A stretch of DNA of 64,000 bases from Dasypus novemcinctus (GCF_030445035.2 NC_080677.1:5332001-5396000), one strand, 5' to 3'. Shown: positions 35,871 to 48,584, counted from the stretch's first letter. A program made the numbers and translations. Notes: generated by a model not told the origin, from the letters alone.

Positions 35871-38400
35871 TACCTTCATTTTCCACTCTTTAAATTAATT
35901 TAAGAGGTGCTGGATGATTTGTGTCAATGCACTTGACTACTCAAGAATACAAGAGATTAATCATGGGGGAAATAAAAGCTTCTCATGGGTAATGTCTTTT
36001 TTGATGAAGATAAAAGAGGGTAAATGTTTAAAGATGGGTTAAGACCTAGACACACCCAAATGGATGGCATCTGACCCACAGCTCTCCACAGTTGTGCTCA
36101 TGGGTCTCTGCATGAAAACTGAGCCTGACTTGGTTCTAAGCCATTTTTGTTACCCAAAAGACAGAATTAAGTAGCCTCAAGGGTGTGGAACAGAATGAGA
36201 GGCTGAGGAATGAGTGGGAAGTCTCACTGAGTTTAAAAGCATTCGAGTGATACCAAATACATTTTATTCTCTTGGTGCTAAGTTTATGCAAGAATGAATT
36301 TCACTAGGCATAGTACCTGAATAAAATATTAGGATAATTTCAAAATAAAACCCAAAACAAATTTACCTGGTTTGTAGCACTGTTTACCCTGAACTTGCCA
36401 AGTGACCTGGGTAAGTTGCCTGCAGCCCCTGGGCTCAACTTCTCCCTCTCCCAATGGAAGGAGGGTGCTGGATGTGCAGAAATGCTTCCCGAGCTGACTT
36501 TGTGTGATCTGCGCCTGGAAACAGGATTGCGGATTTCAGTTCCATTTGTTCCGTTCAAGTTTGCATTCATTCACCACGAGATGGCGAACTTCTCTCAAGT
36601 TTCCCCAAATTGCCCTGTGAAGGCCCCGGAGGCATTTTGTATTCCTAAGTGGAAAGATACTTTGAATTTTTATTCTACTTTAAGGAATCCCAAGTAGGAT
36701 GTTAGTACATTTAATTAGTTAAAAAGCTCATAAATTTTTCGTTTCTTTATTTTTGTCCATTTTAATGCCGCAGTTTTTTAAGTCTTTGAAAACATTTTTA
36801 TTTAGGGAATTGGGCTTTAATTTTAAAAATGCTTTAACCTGTATTTATTTCTGGGAGATTTTGAGCAGAGTTATTTTTACTTATGCTTGTATCTATATAT
36901 GTGAAAATTGACTTGGTTGATTTTTAAGTGAATTCTTTCCTGGGTCAGCCAGATTCATTGAAACAGTGTTGATGCAGGAGGAAAGTAGAAGTGCAGCTCT
37001 TAAAGCTCACGTGCTTTTCGCTTCTCTTCCAGAGTCTTCATATGTGTCCTCAGGAGAGAGACAAACTATATGCAATAAGATGCATATGATGCTAATGAAC
37101 TAATTTCCTTTCAAAAGGGAAGTCCTTCCTTCATGCACGTTAACTCTCTGAGTCCTTCCTTCCTTCTTGGAGTGAGCGGCTGAGTTCCTAGCCGAGCTGG
37201 CCAGCAGCCCACCGCAGCCCAGGAGGCACGGCGCATGCCAGCGTGGCCTGGGCTTGGGAGCTGCGCTGGCCTTCTCCTCGGGTCTCTGGGACTGGGCTGC
37301 CTTCTCTCCTCTTGCATGTGGCAGCAGGGGCCCAGCAGCCGACTTAGACACGGGTCTTCCCTGGGACAGCAGGATCCTCCTGGCACAGGGCGGCCTGCCC
37401 AGGGGTGGGCCCTGCGGGCTGTGCTGGGAGATTCCCCCAACCTCGGATGGAACCTACAGAACTGCAGCCTGCTCCCCCCTGGAGTCCCACGGCAGGAAAG
37501 TGAGATGACCCCCCGTCGGCCTTACGCTGGGCTCTGTCTTAGAGGGGAAGGAAGGACAGCTGAAACCGTGGGGACGCAAGGGGACAGGCCAGGAGCGGGG
37601 TCCCCAGGGGCACACACCTCCCGGAGCCTGGGGCATGGGAGCCGCACACTGTGCGAGTGTGGGGAAATAGCGGCTTTCACGAGGAACATTTCTCTAACTG
37701 CAGAGGAAATTAGGCAAGCAGTTTATTTAGGAGAAGCAGAAGCAAGAGGAAAGCGATTGGCCTTTTTTCCGCTTTTTCTCCTGGGAGGAGGATGATCCTG
37801 CAAGAATCTACCGGCAGGGCGGAACGGGCCCTTCCCTATTTGCTGGAAATCCCACCCTCCTTGGACGCTCACCACAGCTTCTGTTTTGCAGGAGAGGCCT
37901 GGAGGCTGGAGGCCCACCCAGGGCTGGCCTCACAGGGAAACTGGGTGGAGGTCTGGGGGATGGAGCGGGAGCACCATCCAGGCGTTCGGTGGGAAAAGCC
38001 ATCACCAGGCCAGCCCACACCTTGAAGGGACCAGACCAGAGCTGCCGGCTCTCCAAAACGCGCATCTCCGCAGGCAAATGTAGTTTCCTTCGCTGGCAGA
38101 GCGAAAGGGCCTGGTCCAAGAAGGGGAAGTGAAAGTTGCTACATAATTTGAATACCGACATCAGGCCTGAGGTGCCCTGAGAGCTGGCATGGCTGGGAAG
38201 AAGCTGGGAACACTTACTTGGGGAGGGAATTTGCTGGGCCTGGGAAGCACGGGGGGCACAGAAATCTCCCCAGCCCTGTCCAAGAGAGCTGGCCACGATG
38301 AAACGTCTTCCATCCCCAAGCCGGCCTAACCAGTGGTCTCTGTCACGTGCAGCTATCAGACATGCTGCAGTGTGGCTAGGATGGCTAAGGGGCTGCCTTT
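35871..38400. other. Gene-free segment, GC-rich at 37.1-38.3 kb
   Basis: The GC-rich part carries overlapping open frames on both strands without domains, splice sites in register or good start context. CpG is not especially frequent there. It may be regulatory DNA, but nothing specific supports this. Confidence 0.45.
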
Positions 38401-38416
38401 TCTACTGTCTCTAATT

Positions 38417-38787
38417 CCTTAAATTAAATTTTACTGAAGTATATCATTCACACATGAACATGCATAAGCAATAATTGTATCGTGAAAGCTGTGAATTTAC
38501 AGAACAAACCTGCATCTCATCACACAGAACTCCCAAACTTCACCCCACCAACACCTTGGATTGTTGTAGAAATTTGTTACAAACTGTTGAGAGAACGTCA
38601 TCCAAATGTTACTACTAACTATAGCCAATAGCTTACATTTGACATATTTCCCCCAACCTTCCCAATTATTAACTCCCTGTTTTAGTATTACAAATTTGTT
38701 ATAGTTCATGAGAGAACATTCCACATTTGTCCTGTTAACCACAGTCCATCATCCGCCACTGACCTCCCTGTGTTACATAGTCCCGTG
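38417..38787 (-). mobile_element. 5'-truncated LINE-1 3' end, antisense
   Basis: Target duplications TCTACTGTCTCTAATT (38401-38416) and TCTACTGTGTCTAATT (38788-38803) frame a segment homologous to 10478-10830. It holds only 3' UTR sequence, with no coding part. Confidence 0.85.
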
Positions 38788-39224
38788 TCTACTGTGTCTA
38801 ATTTTAACTAATTTAAGTTTAAATAACCACACATAGTGAGTGATGACTGTTCTGGATATCACAGTTGTACCCTCTGTTTGGGGCACAGAAAAAATACCCT
38901 GTGACGTAGATCCTGGTACGCAATGTCACAGGAGTGGAAACGGATGCTCCCTTTCTCCAAGCAAACAGTCCAGAAGCAGAATCACGTTTCCTTCTGTAAA
39001 TCAGCGACTATTAATTCCATCTCACTATACACTTATGTACATCCTGAATAGGCTATGCACACACTCAGAGTGAGTATTCGTGATCAAGTTAGCCTTAGGA
39101 TGAGAACTTGTTTTCTTTTTCGGATTGCTTTACATAACCCTGCTGGACACGGGCCCCAGCCCAGGTTACCTGGAGGCTGAACTGCCCACCAGCCCCCATG
39201 GTGGGGCAAGAGGCAGGGCTCCTC

Positions 39225-39392
39225 GGTAGCTGGGCGACCTCAGGGAGACACTGACTTGCTCAGCCTTTCTTGTCACTTAAACAAAGGGATATTGACACCT
39301 TTGTCACAGAGTTATAGTCAGCCTTGACATTCCACTATTCTTTTTTCTATGTGACCCAGAGTAGGCGCTTAATAAATACCTATTCAATGATT
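39225..39392 (+). repeat. MIR SINE, sense
   Basis: AGCTGGGCGACCTCAGGGAG, then CTTGTCACTTAAACAAAGGG, then GAGTAGGCGCTTAATAAATA follow the MIR order (core and 3' part). Ancient. Confidence 0.65.
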
Positions 39393-41074
39393 ATGTACAC
39401 CATCTATGGAAAGCTAATTGCTAATTTCTGGGTCCAGTGGCCTTCCAGGAAGGCCTGACTTTTGAAAGATGCTTTCCTTTGCAGTCAACATTGGACATGC
39501 TGGATGAGGCTGGCCATTTCAGTGCAGTAGCTTCCTTCCTTCTCCGAAGTTAGGGGAGATCTTAAGTCACCATCATGTCCTGGCACACAGCAGCAGTTTG
39601 TATTCAGTAATATTTAGATTAATAGAAAAGCTGCAATTAGGAAATGATGGGAGGGAGCTTCTATTGAACACCTACTGGGTGCCATTAAGGTAAGCGTTAT
39701 GTCCTAAAGGCTGCTTGGCAGAATGTCAGAAAGCTTTGTAGTCAGTTGAGGTGAAACCCAGGCACACCCTATAGAAGTGCATCTTCCCAATTTCCTTCTC
39801 ATGGTTGGAGAGTCATTGTTTCCTTTTTCCAAAACGATTCTGCCCCCCTTACCCAACCTCCTCACAATGCAATACTGTAAGCACATTTTAAGCAACCCAA
39901 ATGAAAACAATTTTGGAGATTCTTTTTCATGATTCCAAATGATTTAGTTTGAACCAAAAGTCTGTATACTGCCAAGGATAAATACCTAAAAGCATCTAAT
40001 TGCGGGGAAGTATCTGAAAAACAAATCCTTTTACTCTACATTAACAACGCTATATTAGATAAAACGTTAAGATATCATATTACCTCAATATTGGCATAGT
40101 CCCTTTATTTTATCATAAATTACATTATTCTGTGTTGGGTTTTTTTATTTGGCCAGAATCTGTGAACCCTTGTCTGCATTTAGGGATGTTATTTACCCTG
40201 TTTGAGTCTTAGGATTCTATATCTGCAAATGGGCATGGTGAAATCTCACCAGGCATTTGTAAGAATGAACAAGGGCGTTTGTGTTGCCTTCCTAGCAGAG
40301 AGCTTGGTGCATAGCATAAGATCTCAGCAAACGGTCGTGTTCGTCTTTGTCATCCAAGTCTCTGAGCATTTTATAGCGAGTCTAATACTTTTCACCAAGA
40401 CTCGAACTAGAAAACATATATGGAAATGGTATATTGGTACTTCTCGTAGGGTCCATCCAGATAAATAGGACCAAAATCAGTCCTGAATTATCCAGCTCTT
40501 GGGACTAAGGCACGGGCTGAGGAAGGAGGCAGCCCCGCCCCCTTTTCACCTGCCATGAGGAGGGGAGCGGGGTTGAAGAGCCCCCTCCATTTCCATTCTG
40601 AAGTCCCCTGCCCAGGCCACTGGCGGCAGCTCACAAATTGGCTCCCCGAGACAGTTCTACTCTCAGAAACTTCCAGGCATCAGGAGACAGCTCGTCCGAT
40701 GGCCCTGTTTCGAGCAGATGCACAGTCGGGGCTAAGGAGGGGCAGGCTCCAGGGCCAGGATCTCACCCTGCTTCCCGCTGGGATGCCGGGACGTGGAGGC
40801 AGGTCCCGAGCCGAGCCGGGCCGTGTCTACATCCCCGTCGCAGGGTGGAGCGTGAGCCCAGAGACCCCGGCGCGGGCCCTGCTGCTGCTGCTGGTGACAG
40901 AGGGAGGAGGAGGATCAGAGTGCCAGAGGCGGCCTTCTCCTACCTGCCGAGGCCTCTTCCCTGTGGGATGCTGTGCCTGAAGTGTTTTCCCTTCCTCGGA
41001 GGATGTGCGTGTTGATAGCAAAAGGGGATGGCAGGTTAGATTAGGTGCTCCAACTCACGTGCTCTTCCGCTTAA

Positions 41075-41455
41075 GCCAAGTCCCCAGGGAGTGAGGCCAT
41101 TGTAAAGAGGATCTTTGGAAGATGTTCTCTTTAGTTAAGGTGTGGCTGACCGAACAAGGGTGGGCCTTCGTGGGGATGCCTGGAGGCCATAAAAGAGAAA
41201 GCCACGGAAAGATCCAGAAACCAGAAGTCAGAGGGAATCCGTGAAAGAAAGGAGAGGACATTGCTCTGTGCTGGGAAAGCCAAGGAACCAGGAGCATTGC
41301 CTTCAGCCAGCACCAGACTCCTGGGAGCAAGCAAACCTTGCCGATTACCTGATTTTAGACTTCGTCCAGCCTCAAAACCATGAAGCAATCAATTCCTGTT
41401 TAAGCCAACCCCTTGTGTGCTATTTGTCACAGCAGCCTGGCAAACTAAGACCCGG
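41075..41455 (-). repeat. Old interspersed repeat, class not assigned
   Basis: TTTAGTTAAGGTGTGGC, GCCTCAAAACCATGAAGCAA, TTAAGCCAACCCCTTGTGTG and CAGCCTGGCAAACTAAGACC, in this order, belong to a common mammalian repeat. It seems related, in the opposite orientation, to the one at 27815-28130. Confidence 0.45.
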
Positions 41456-41994
41456 GGCGGGGCAGGGGTGGGGGGCGGTGTTGGGGTCAAGTACATTTGC
41501 AGAAAGCTGGATTGCATTAACAAAACCAACGTCTTCTTGGGCCTTTCCAGTGCAGAGCGAATTGTGTATCTGCCATTGTGAATCTGCGGGAGGGGACGAG
41601 AGCAGGTGCCTTCTCCTGAAACATTTTACTCCATTCTCTTCTTTCATGTAGTATGCATAACCGGCTTTAGGAAACGCGACCCAAGGGTGACTCCCTGCGA
41701 CCTTGAAAAAGTCACTCTGCTTCCCTGGCCTTAGTTTCACTACCCGAAATGGGTGCTCACACCCATCTCCGCCCTTCCTCCAAAGAGCCCAAGCTGTCAC
41801 ATATCCGCCCAGCAGCTCCCAGGACAGGGGTCTCGTTTTCCTCATTGGCCAGTGCCCTCCCCGGCTTTGGTGCTTAGCTCTGCTGAGGACCCCGCTACCT
41901 GCTGGTGCTACTTGGGAGGCTTGGGCTGCGAAAACCCTCCAAGGATACGCAGCCCAACCCGGGGTGTGTCCTTCCCTGAAGGCATCATTCCATT

Positions 41995-42225
41995 TTTAAG
42001 CCCTGGACTTTGCTCTCCAGCCAGTCCCTCTGCAGGAAATGTTCTTGCCACCTTTCTTCCCCCAAAGAGCTCTTCCTTTCTTCTGAGATTAGCTAAGGTG
42101 CCACTTCTTGCAGGGAGCCCCTGCCTGGGCCTAGGACCTTGTCTGTGTTGTGTGGCTGTGCCCCACTTCTCCATCTGGACCCCAGAACCTGTGCTGGACA
42201 AGTGGAAGGCCCTAGTAAATGCTGG
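41995..42225 (+). repeat. LINE-2-like 3' fragment, sense
   Basis: GCAGGAAATGTTCTTGCCAC, GCTAAGGTGCCACTTCTTGC, GGGAGCCCCTGCCTGG and CCCTAGTAAATGCTGGTGG resemble the 3' part of LINE-2 in order. Ancient. Confidence 0.45.
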
Positions 42226-43519
42226 TGGAGCAGAACCAACTCACAGTCATGGGGTAGTGTGCAAGGAAACAAGGCACGTGTGTATGTTACACTGATGGGA
42301 GCAAAAATGAGTTTCAGGTGGAAACTCATTCAGTTGGAAACTCCATGAAGCCTTATGGAGACGGCTGCCCCGGGTCAACTTCCATGGTTGTCAGGGATGG
42401 CTGGTCCTGCCTTCCCAGCGCCAGAGCCCTTTAAATTGCTTCTTCTACGTTGTCTGTTTCCCTGGATCCTGAGGGCTAGAGCCCTCCTGGAGAGCCCCGG
42501 GGGCACACTGGAAGACCTGGAACTGATGCTGGATTCGTGTCAAGGTCTTCAGAAGGAATCCATCGGGGACAAGGCCCAGGAGATGATTATGTAGGGCAGG
42601 AGAAGCTCTCAGGGAGTGCAGAGAGCAGGCGGGGGCAGGGGGGAGGTCACCCCACATACCTTCCTGGGACCCCCATGGGTCTGCCCTGGTGCCTGCTCTT
42701 GGAGGTTCAGAAGGACCAGTGAAGGCTTCTGCCCTCCAAAGCTTCCCAGTCCAATGGCCGAGGTGGACACTCCATGCTGCAGTATGGTCCATACCGTCAA
42801 ATGGATATCCACAGAGGGCTCAGCAACTCAGACACCTGGTCTTGAGAAAGCACCAGAAATTAAGTGAAATGAACGCAGCTTTTCATGTAAGAAGTGTTTC
42901 AGCTGGGCTTAGAAAAGGCATTCCAGGGAAATCCAGGGCCCTGAGGGGTGAGGTGCTTGGGAAGGTCAGAAGGAGGCTGGAGCAGACCTTGACTTGGACT
43001 TGAAGGCCATTCCAGACAGCAGGGATTTGAGCCTGAGGACCCTTGGGCGCCTCACCTTTCAAGGTCCTAGTGCTAGCTAGAGGCTTTGAGGAGCCCCTTC
43101 CTGTCGCTTTTCTTTTTGAATCAGTGGGTGCAAACACACAGCTGTTTTCCTGTGGGATGGTAGGGAACTAATTGTAAAAAGGAAAGTGATGCTTACACAG
43201 GGGAACTGGGTGGGGGCCAGGGGGAGCCATGGAGGGTTTTCAGAAGGGCAGGGCCTGCAGTGGGTGGGGAGGAGGGTGGTACCCAGAAAGGGAGGAGGCC
43301 TGAAAGGGGAATTGAAGTGAGGGGCCCTGAAACCACAGAACCTCCTTACTGTGGGGCCCGGGACCCGCCTTCTGCCCGCAGGAAGTTGGAGGGATAATGG
43401 TAGTGAGGAAACTCACAGGTGCTGGGAAGTTCAAAGGGAAGGAAAATCTGTCCAAGGCATTCAGCAACGGCATCTGTGGGCTTTGGGAAGGCTGCAAGCT
43501 CTTGCGGTTCCACCAAAGG

Positions 43520-44464
43520 AGAAGGGTCTTGGGGTGGTATTGCTGACCAGGTTTTGGGGTGGTATCACCGACTGGGTCCTGGGGTGGTTTTGTTGACTGG
43601 GTCTTGGGGTGGGGTTGCTGGCTGGGTCTTGGCGTGGTTTCACTGACTGGGTCTTGGGATGGTTTTGTTGACTGGGTCTTGGGGTGGGGTTGCTGGCTGG
43701 GTCTTGGCGTGGTTTCACTGACTGGGTCTTGGGATGGTTTTGTTGACTGGGTCTTGGGGTGGGGTTGCTGGCTGGGTCTTGGTGTGGTTTCAGTGACTGG
43801 GTCTTGGGATGGTTTTGTTGACTGGGTCTTGGGGTGATTTGGTTGACTGGGTCTTGGGGTAGTAAAGCTGACTGGGTCTTGGGGTGATTTGGTTGACTGG
43901 GCCCTGGAGTCATATCATTGACTAGGTCTTGGGGTGATTTGGTTGACTGGGCCCTGGAGTCATATCATTGACTAGGTCTTGGGGTGATTTGGTTGAATGG
44001 GTCTTGGGGTGATTTGGTTGACTGGGTCCTGGAGTTGACATTGACTGGGTCTTGGGGTGGTATCGCTAACCAGGTCTTAGGGTGATTTGGTTGAATGGGT
44101 CTTAGGTGGTAAAGCTGACTGGGTCTTGGGATGATTTGGTTGACTGGGCCCTGGAGTTGTATCATTGACTGGGTCTTGGGGTGATTTGGTTGACTGGGTC
44201 CTGGAGTTGACATTGACTGGGTCTTGGGGTGGTATCGCTAACCAGGTCTTAGGGTGATTTGGTTGAATGGGTCTTAGGTGGTAAAGCTGACTGGGTCTTG
44301 GGATGATTTGGTTGACTGGGCCCTGGAGTTGTATCATTGACTGGGTCTTGGGGTGATTTGGTTGACTGGGTCCTGGAGTTGACATCGACTGGGTCTCGGG
44401 GTGTTGTTGCTGACTGGGTCTTGTGGTGATTTGGTTGAATGGGTTTTGGGGTGGTACTATTCAG
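43520..44464 (+). repeat. G-rich 25-bp minisatellite with higher-order structure
   Basis: About 38 tandem units of 23-26 bases have the consensus GACTGGGTCTTGGGGTGATTT plus a variable end. In the left third (43595-43820) three unit types recur as a 75-base trimer. At 44016-44360 a seven-unit block of 172 bases is present twice, nearly identical. Several GGG and GGGG runs per unit give G-quadruplex potential on the plus strand. Stop-free frames on the minus strand are a by-product of the repeat and are not a gene. It is not a CRISPR array, since there are no spacers. Confidence 0.93.
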
Positions 44465-44695
44465 CACGGGAGTGAGCCATTGGGGAGGAACCCAGTGTTA
44501 GCGTGAGTAGTCCCCTCAGCAGGGTAGATATGCCAAAGAAGAGAGGGAAGAGGCCTGTGGAGTGACTCTGAAGGCAAAGCAAATCTTTGGACTGTTCACA
44601 TACTCAACAGCTATTTGGTGTGACAAAACATGGGAAAGAAGAAGTGAAATTTGTTAACCATACTGAGATCCATGCAGTTCACTTCAGGGGACAGT

Positions 44696-44729
44696 TTTGA
44701 TACGAAATTATCCTTATTATGCAAATTTC
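44696..44729 (+). repeat. 34-bp block with octamer motif, copy 1
   Basis: This block matches 46254-46287 at 33 of 34 bases and contains ATGCAAAT, the POU/OCT octamer. Its flanks do not match those of copy 2. Confidence 0.8.
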
Positions 44730-45389
44730 CTCCCCAAGTGGCTGGTTCCCAATTGTGCCTGGGGACTGGTGGTGGGTGCATCTGCTTCCCGTGGTGCTAA
44801 CTCATCGGGTCGCCATCTGTTCAGCCCCTCCAGGACCCAGTTAACTCTGCTATGTGCAGAGAAGAGGAGAGTGTGTGTGCGGGGAGGGAGGGGAGCAGCT
44901 CAGGGGCCAGGCAGGTGTCTTTCTCCTTGAGCAGATACGTGATTAGGTGATGCTTCTTGCAATGAGCAGCCCAGCCTCTGCCAGGCCTACTCACTTGTTC
45001 CAGACATGGAACGTATGCAGTCACAGGAGACAAAGTTCAAAGGTGTCTCCCTTTCCTGCCCTTAGCCTGGTCAAAAAGAGGAAAAAAGCAAGGGGACTTT
45101 ACAGTGGGGGTTTTACCTTCCTCCCTAGAAAAATATGGCCAAGAACTTGGCATTTTTAGAAGCATCACGTCAAAGCTGGGGATTGTTGTGCTTTTACTTC
45201 CCTAGGGCTTTCCTAGTTCTTCTATAGCAACTGCACTCTGGGTGGCCCCCTGGCTCCCACGGTGCACTCTGTCCAAGTTGCTCCCTTGAATGTCACTGCT
45301 AACGTCCTACAGCCTCTTCTCAACCCTTTCCTCTTTTGATCTGTTTTATTGGACTTGTTTATGATCCTCTCTTTTGGAGGTAAAGAAAA

Positions 45390-46500
45390 CCCAGGACATT
45401 GTTCTCAGCTGACTTTCCTCTAACTCCAACAATCGCTGGCATTTCCCTTGCTGAGTCTCCCTGTTCCTCCTTCTTCCCACCTTCCCCAGAGGTGTCTCCT
45501 CTGCACCCCCTCTCTTCCCTTAGCATTCCCATACGCAGCTTTCATCACAGCTGTTGATGTGCTAACAACTCCCAACTCTCTAGCTTTCTTTAAAGATGTC
45601 TATCCAGTCATCCCCTGGAGGGACTCTTGGCTGTCCCACCATTGTTTGAATTAAACAAGATTGTACTCCTCTCTCCAAATCATTTACCCATATCCCCTTT
45701 TCTTATTAATGGGTTAAATAGTGTCTGAGACTATTACTTAACTCCTTGTCATTCCTTCACCACTCAAAAGATTTAATCATCATTTATTCAACAAATGGTT
45801 ACTAAGCACTTACCAATTTTCAAGTACACTTCTTGACACTAAATTAAAAAAAAACAACCAAAAACAAATGAAAAAACAACAACAAGAAAAGCTCTGCTCA
45901 TGGAGATTATATTCCAGTGGTGGAGAGTCAAGGCCTCTTCATTTTGCCTCTCTCTCATCTTGAATGTGACTTCTCCTCTCTCTTTTCAGCTGCCCTGCCC
46001 TGGTTACACCCTTGTTTTCCCTGCCAGGACTACACTTTCTATCATTCTCTCCCTCTTGTTCTCATGATGTCACTCCCACCTCCAATACCTCCAGGGGTTC
46101 TAGATGCCCTGCTTGATTCACCTACTCACATCCACCATGCTCTGTACCCAATCAGCAAGCCTCATCTAGACCTATCTCCCATTTTTCCTCCTTGGGGACT
46201 CTTCCTAAGCAAATCCAGCTGTTGCTGTTGGACTTCTGATGATGATGATTTGATTTGATATGAAATTATCCTTATTATGCAAATTTCTGCCTAGAATGCC
46301 CTTCTCCCCCCTCTGTGTGCTGAAACCTGAGTCATTCTTGAAAGCTCAGATTGGACTGAGCTTTTCCACAGGAAGCTTTTCTTTCTCTCCCAGTGAGAAG
46401 TGGTTTCTCCTTCCATTGGGCTTTTCGAGTACATTTTCCCTTTAAACACTTTTCATTGTGCCTAGCTCCCTAGTTCCCTTTACGCTTGGTTATTTCTCTT
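45390..46500 (+). repeat. LINE-2-like region, sense, composite
   Basis: A pyrimidine-rich sense strand with GATGTGCTAACAACTCCCAA, CTCATGATGTCACTCCCACC and then CTAGAATGCCCTTCTCCCCC is typical of old LINE-2 relics. Bases 45780-45930 look like an antisense LINE-2 3' end with an A-rich patch at 45846-45890. Borders are vague. Confidence 0.4.
46254..46287 (+). repeat. 34-bp block with octamer motif, copy 2
   Basis: Partner of 44696-44729, 1558 bases away in the same orientation. The only difference is C versus T at the eighth base. Confidence 0.8.
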
Positions 46501-47517
46501 GGTAATTTTTGGAATACAGGTTCTTAGCCAGCTTGCCTGCATTCCAGTGCTGGTCCTCATACTTCAAAGTGACCTCAGGAGATACTCAGCTTCTTTAAGC
46601 GCCAGAATCCCTATCTGTAGAACTGGAGGTGATCAAGGTACCTACCTCCTAGCCAACAGGAAGAGTGAATGGCGTGGGCAATGGGTGTGATGCTGATGAA
46701 CCTTATTTATCTATATATACACCCCTACCTCCCATCCCCAATCCTCACATAGACTAGTTCCTTACATTAAGTGATGTGGAGTGATCTCTTTTTATCATGC
46801 AGAATTTGTCTGATGCTATTTTTGACTTTCCGATCCTGATTCCCAGGTCAAATGATTCAAGAAACGAATACATTAGCTCAGTTCTTTGTCAACAACAACA
46901 GGAGTGACAGATAGAAGCACTGGGGACAGAGAGACCAGAAGCGAGCCAGAAGTCTAAATGGCATCACTGAGGGGTGGGGAGCCAAGGATGCAGAGGAGGG
47001 ATTGCTGAGTCCTGGGGAATTTACTGCTCTTGTCCTGGGTCTTAGACTTATTGTTCATAATTCGTATTCATCTTGGCTAGGTAACTGTAGGCTTCTTGAC
47101 CTATTGCAGTGTTCTTGCTCCCTTAGTGCCTTGCTGAGTTTGTGTTTCTAGTTTTAAAAATTACCCCTCCTTGCCCAACTCTCATTTCTTTTCTTGGCCC
47201 CGTTCCATAACCCCTATGCCCAACATTTCCAGGTCAACTCCAAGCCTTCTGACAGTCCTCTCTGAGACTGGCTATCTGCCAGAAAATGGTCTTAACCTCC
47301 TCTTGTTAAATGGGCTCTGGCAGGGGGTGGATGACACCTCCTAAACCCCCTCCCTCATCTCTTGATTCTGTGATTCCATAATTTTGTGCCCACTCTAGCA
47401 TGTGTCCTTGAAACTCCTGGGATTATCTCTTGGGAACATCCCTACCAAGGGTTGGTCTCATAGAGGATATATCTGGGAAACCTGAGATCTGATTTGTGAA
47501 CAACAAATCAGTAGTAG
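46501..47517. other. Gene-free segment
   Basis: Bases 46510-46645 resemble a sense MIR (TTCTTAGCCAGCTTGCCTGC, CTATCTGTAGAACTGGAGGT, CCTACCTCCTAG). Nothing else is recognised. Confidence 0.45.
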
Positions 47518-48072
47518 CAGTTTGATACTACCCATGAATTCCAAAAAGAAATATTGGATTATGTTTGTAAACTGGTCTTTTCCTCTGGGCATATTAGATT
47601 ATATTGGATTCATAGGTTTACGTGATTAAGTAATTAGGTAAACCTCTTATGCCAGAAAGGCATTGAGTCCCCACCCCTTGGTGGATGGGGACTCACAGAT
47701 AAAAGGCATGGCAAAGGACAGAGTTGAGGGATTTTGATGTTGGAGTTTTCATGTTGGAATTTGATGCTGAAGCCTTAAGCTGGAGCCCCAGGAAGTAAGC
47801 TCACAGAGGAAACAGAAGCCAGCCCCAGGAAGAGAGGCACTCTGAGCCCAGGAAAAAAAAAGCCCGAGGAAGGGAGGACCCCAGGAAGACTGAACCCTTG
47901 CAGACGTCGGCAGCCACCTTGCTCCAACACATGGAAATAGACTTAGGTGAGGGAAGTAGCTAAGGCTTTATGGCCAGGTAACTGTAAGCTCCTACCCCAA
48001 ATAAATACCCTTTATAAAAACCAACTGATTTCTGGTATTTTGCATCAGCACCCCTGTGGCTGACAACTACAA
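47518..48072 (+). mobile_element. Solo LTR-like repeat, lineage-rich family
   Basis: Landmarks are GGCATTGAGTCCCCACCCCT, CAGATAAAAGGCATGGCAAA, CAGACGTCGGCAGCCACCTT, then AAATAAATACCC (an AATAAA within an end-region) and TTTCTGGTATTTTGCATCAG. The layout, with a hexamer near the right end, suggests a fossil solo LTR, although a nonautonomous DNA element cannot be excluded. No coding part. Age not judged. Confidence 0.45.
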
Positions 48073-48584
48073 AAGGGCAGCAACTCAGTGAGTTTTATTG
48101 CCAGGGCAGGTGAAGGAGACTCCTCTGCAGGCAGGTCTTTATCGGCACGGTTTCTGCCCCATCCCTGGAGTTTAAATGCCACGGGGTTGCCTAATCCTTG
48201 CTGTTCCTATCAAATCCCATCTTCTCTTCCAGAGGAGTACAATTATGGGGAGCAGGAGAGAGGGCAAGAGGGACAGGCCTGCCTTTGACGTCTGCTTCTG
48301 CAGGCACTTCCCAGCCCTGTGCCTTTGGGCTGAGGGATTCCCTGTGACCCTGTTTTTTGTTCTTCTTTCCAGTGGAAAACATTATCATACATCCCAAAGG
48401 CAGTTGTCAACACTGGGTGCTAATGTTGGTGAACTGGCCCAGCACTGGCTAGCCACACATTTTTCCATCCTGCCACAGTTGTTTTAGCTCTAGAAGGGGG
48501 ATGAGCTCTAGCTTACCTGGTTGTCATGGAGATCAGGGGAGGTGCTCGGCAAATGCGAACACCCTTACAGCTCAGAATCCAGGC

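Larger units (their letters stand above)
39400..43519. other. Gene-free segment with scattered old repeats
   Basis: No gene is recognised. Bases 40140-40300 and 41690-41760 resemble MIR, and 42885-43030 resembles antisense LINE-2. Bases 40540-40990 are GC-rich with an accidental open frame. Two better-defined repeats (41075-41455, 41995-42225) are listed separately. Confidence 0.45.

Noticed and set aside
37235-37795. 186-residue plus-strand frame
   Set aside because: No domain or homology recognised, overlapping frames on the other strand, no CpG island or splice pattern; it looks like chance in GC-rich DNA.
40555-41015. Two overlapping plus-strand frames in a GC-rich patch
   Set aside because: Different frames give equally plausible low-complexity products; no supporting signal.
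43520-44464. CRISPR-like array
   Set aside because: Units are contiguous, without unique spacers, and the DNA is mammalian.
43461-44467. Long minus-strand open frames with PSQQNHPKTQS-type repeats, like a repetitive protein
   Set aside because: They lie wholly in the 25-bp minisatellite; the unit simply has no stop in these frames. No start context, promoter or splice site supports a gene.
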